A DNA stretch of 6,446 nucleotides from a bacterium. Its GTDB lineage: Bacteria; SZUA-182; SZUA-191; JAJRXT01. The notes below the pieces were generated by a model. It saw only the letters and a list, made by a program, of their open reading frames with translations. It had not been told where the DNA came from and searched no databases. The position numbers and the translations under genes are program-made. Below, piece by piece: positions 5,785 through 6,446 of this stretch (positions within the stretch are counted from its first letter, which is position 1; every line of letters starts with the position of its first letter). Location: the NCBI GenBank assembly GCA_024277605.1, contig JAJRUU010000169.1, forward strand, positions 1 through 6,446. The letters run 5' to 3'.

Positions 5785-6446
5785 ATGTCAAGAAAGGTCG
5801 CCATTAATGGTTTCGGCAGAATTGGACGTAACGTATTTCGGGCGTGTCTTAATAACCCGGACATAGATATAGTAGCGGTAAATGATGTTGCCAACTGTGA
5901 TGCGCTGGCACATCTGCTTAAGTATGATTCGGTGCACGGCATCTTAAATGCTCAGGTAGAAGCTAAAGATAACGCACTCTTGGTAAACGGTAAAAAAGTT
6001 AAGGTGCTGGCTGAGAGAAATCCGGCGGATTTGCCCTGGGCTGATCTGGGGGTTGAGGTGGTGGTGGAATCTACCGGTTTATTCGTTGACCGCGCCAATG
6101 CCGGCAAGCATTTGGAAGCAGGGGCCAGGAAAGTAATAATTACTGCGCCGGCAAAAGAACCGGATGTAACGCTGGTGCTGGGAGTTAACGAAAAAACTTA
6201 TGACAAGGACAAACACCATATTATCTCCAACGCTTCCTGTACCACTAATTGTCTGGCACCGGTGGCTAAGGTGCTGATGGATAACTTCGGCTTTGCCCGG
6301 GGGGTTATGACCACTATCCATGCCTACACTAATGATCAGCGTATTCTTGACCTGTGTCATAAAGATTTGCGCCGAGCGCGGGCAGCCGCCCTCTCCATGA
6401 TCCCCACCACTACCGGAGCTGCCAAGGCGGTCTCGTTGGTGTTGCC
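5785..6446 (+). CDS. gap: Glyceraldehyde-3-phosphate dehydrogenase, type I, incomplete at the right edge
   Basis: This is the glycolytic and gluconeogenic enzyme that oxidises glyceraldehyde-3-phosphate with phosphate and NAD to 1,3-bisphosphoglycerate in the cytoplasm. The 220 residues visible are about two thirds of the usual length of roughly 335. The N terminus carries the nucleotide-binding GFGRIGR (9-15), and VNDVANCDALAHLLKYDS (32-49) has the Asp expected for NAD preference. The active site is SNASCTTNCLAP, with catalytic Cys152, and His179 in TTIHAYTND is the base partner. The fragment ends in the conserved TTTGAAKAVSLVLP region. It has its own promoter and consensus ribosome binding site and is separated by 119 bp from the glycosyltransferase. 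No cggR-like regulator precedes it in this window. In many Firmicutes pgk and tpi follow, but they would lie outside. Confidence 0.97.
   Translation, partial: MSRKVAINGFGRIGRNVFRACLNNPDIDIVAVNDVANCDALAHLLKYDSVHGILNAQVEAKDNALLVNGKKVKVLAERNPADLPWADLGVEVVVESTGLFVDRANAGKHLEAGARKVIITAPAKEPDVTLVLGVNEKTYDKDKHHIISNASCTTNCLAPVAKVLMDNFGFARGVMTTIHAYTNDQRILDLCHKDLRRARAAALSMIPTTTGAAKAVSLVL

Noticed and set aside
5561..6360. Minus-strand open frames opposite the GT4 gene end and gap
   Set aside because: They are shadow frames of strongly supported plus-strand genes, with no ribosome binding site or protein motif.
1..6446. CRISPR arrays, tRNA/rRNA genes, insertion sequences
   Set aside because: No regularly spaced repeats, RNA gene signatures or transposase motifs were seen on either strand.

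Overview
The window reads as chromosomal DNA from a low-to-moderate GC, Gram-positive-type bacterium, most likely an anaerobic clostridial lineage (Desulfotomaculum/Pelotomaculum-like). This is inferred from sigma-A-type TTGACA/TATAAT promoters, a strong AGGAGG ribosome binding site before gap, a clostridial-looking GAPDH and a PAS-linked sigma-54 activator. No marker in the window fixes the taxon.

Layout. (1) 1-1200, minus strand: a PAS plus AAA+ sigma-54-dependent activator, running off the left edge. Its reading frame is broken by an apparent one-base loss in a G run (plus-strand C run 255-258), and the rest of the AAA+ domain continues in another frame. (2) 1239-1847 (or 1904), minus strand: a class I SAM-dependent methyltransferase. 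(3) 1905-2386: a divergent control region with two back-to-back TTGACA promoters (minus, 2128-2156; plus, 2207-2236), a structured leader element (1942-2051, minus) and a 17-bp motif at the plus-strand start site. Nothing else is recognised at 2052-2127 or 2249-2386. (4) 2387-4288, plus: a polytopic membrane glycosyltransferase of the GT-C/ArnT-PMT type. (5) 4289-4480: an intercistronic gap with a second copy of the leader element (4295-4403) and a small hairpin. (6) 4481-5665, plus: a GT4-type glycosyltransferase resembling the sugar transferases of exosortase/PEP-CTERM-associated exopolysaccharide loci. (7) 5785 to the right edge, plus: gap (GAPDH), incomplete, with its own promoter and ribosome binding site.

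Genes 2, 4 and 6 look like a small cell-surface glycan module: a membrane-embedded lipid-linked-sugar transferase, a cytoplasmic nucleotide-sugar transferase and a methyltransferase. The regulator and gap are probably neighbours rather than parts of the pathway.

The most notable observation is a roughly 110-nt element present twice, on opposite strands and about 2.3 kb apart. Each copy lies in sense orientation just upstream of a glycan-type gene. The two copies share several conserved blocks, a CCC-loop-GGG hairpin with divergent loops, and identical palindromic TAAATTTA ends. This looks like a cis-regulatory leader RNA (riboswitch or EAR-like antitermination element) controlling surface-polysaccharide genes.
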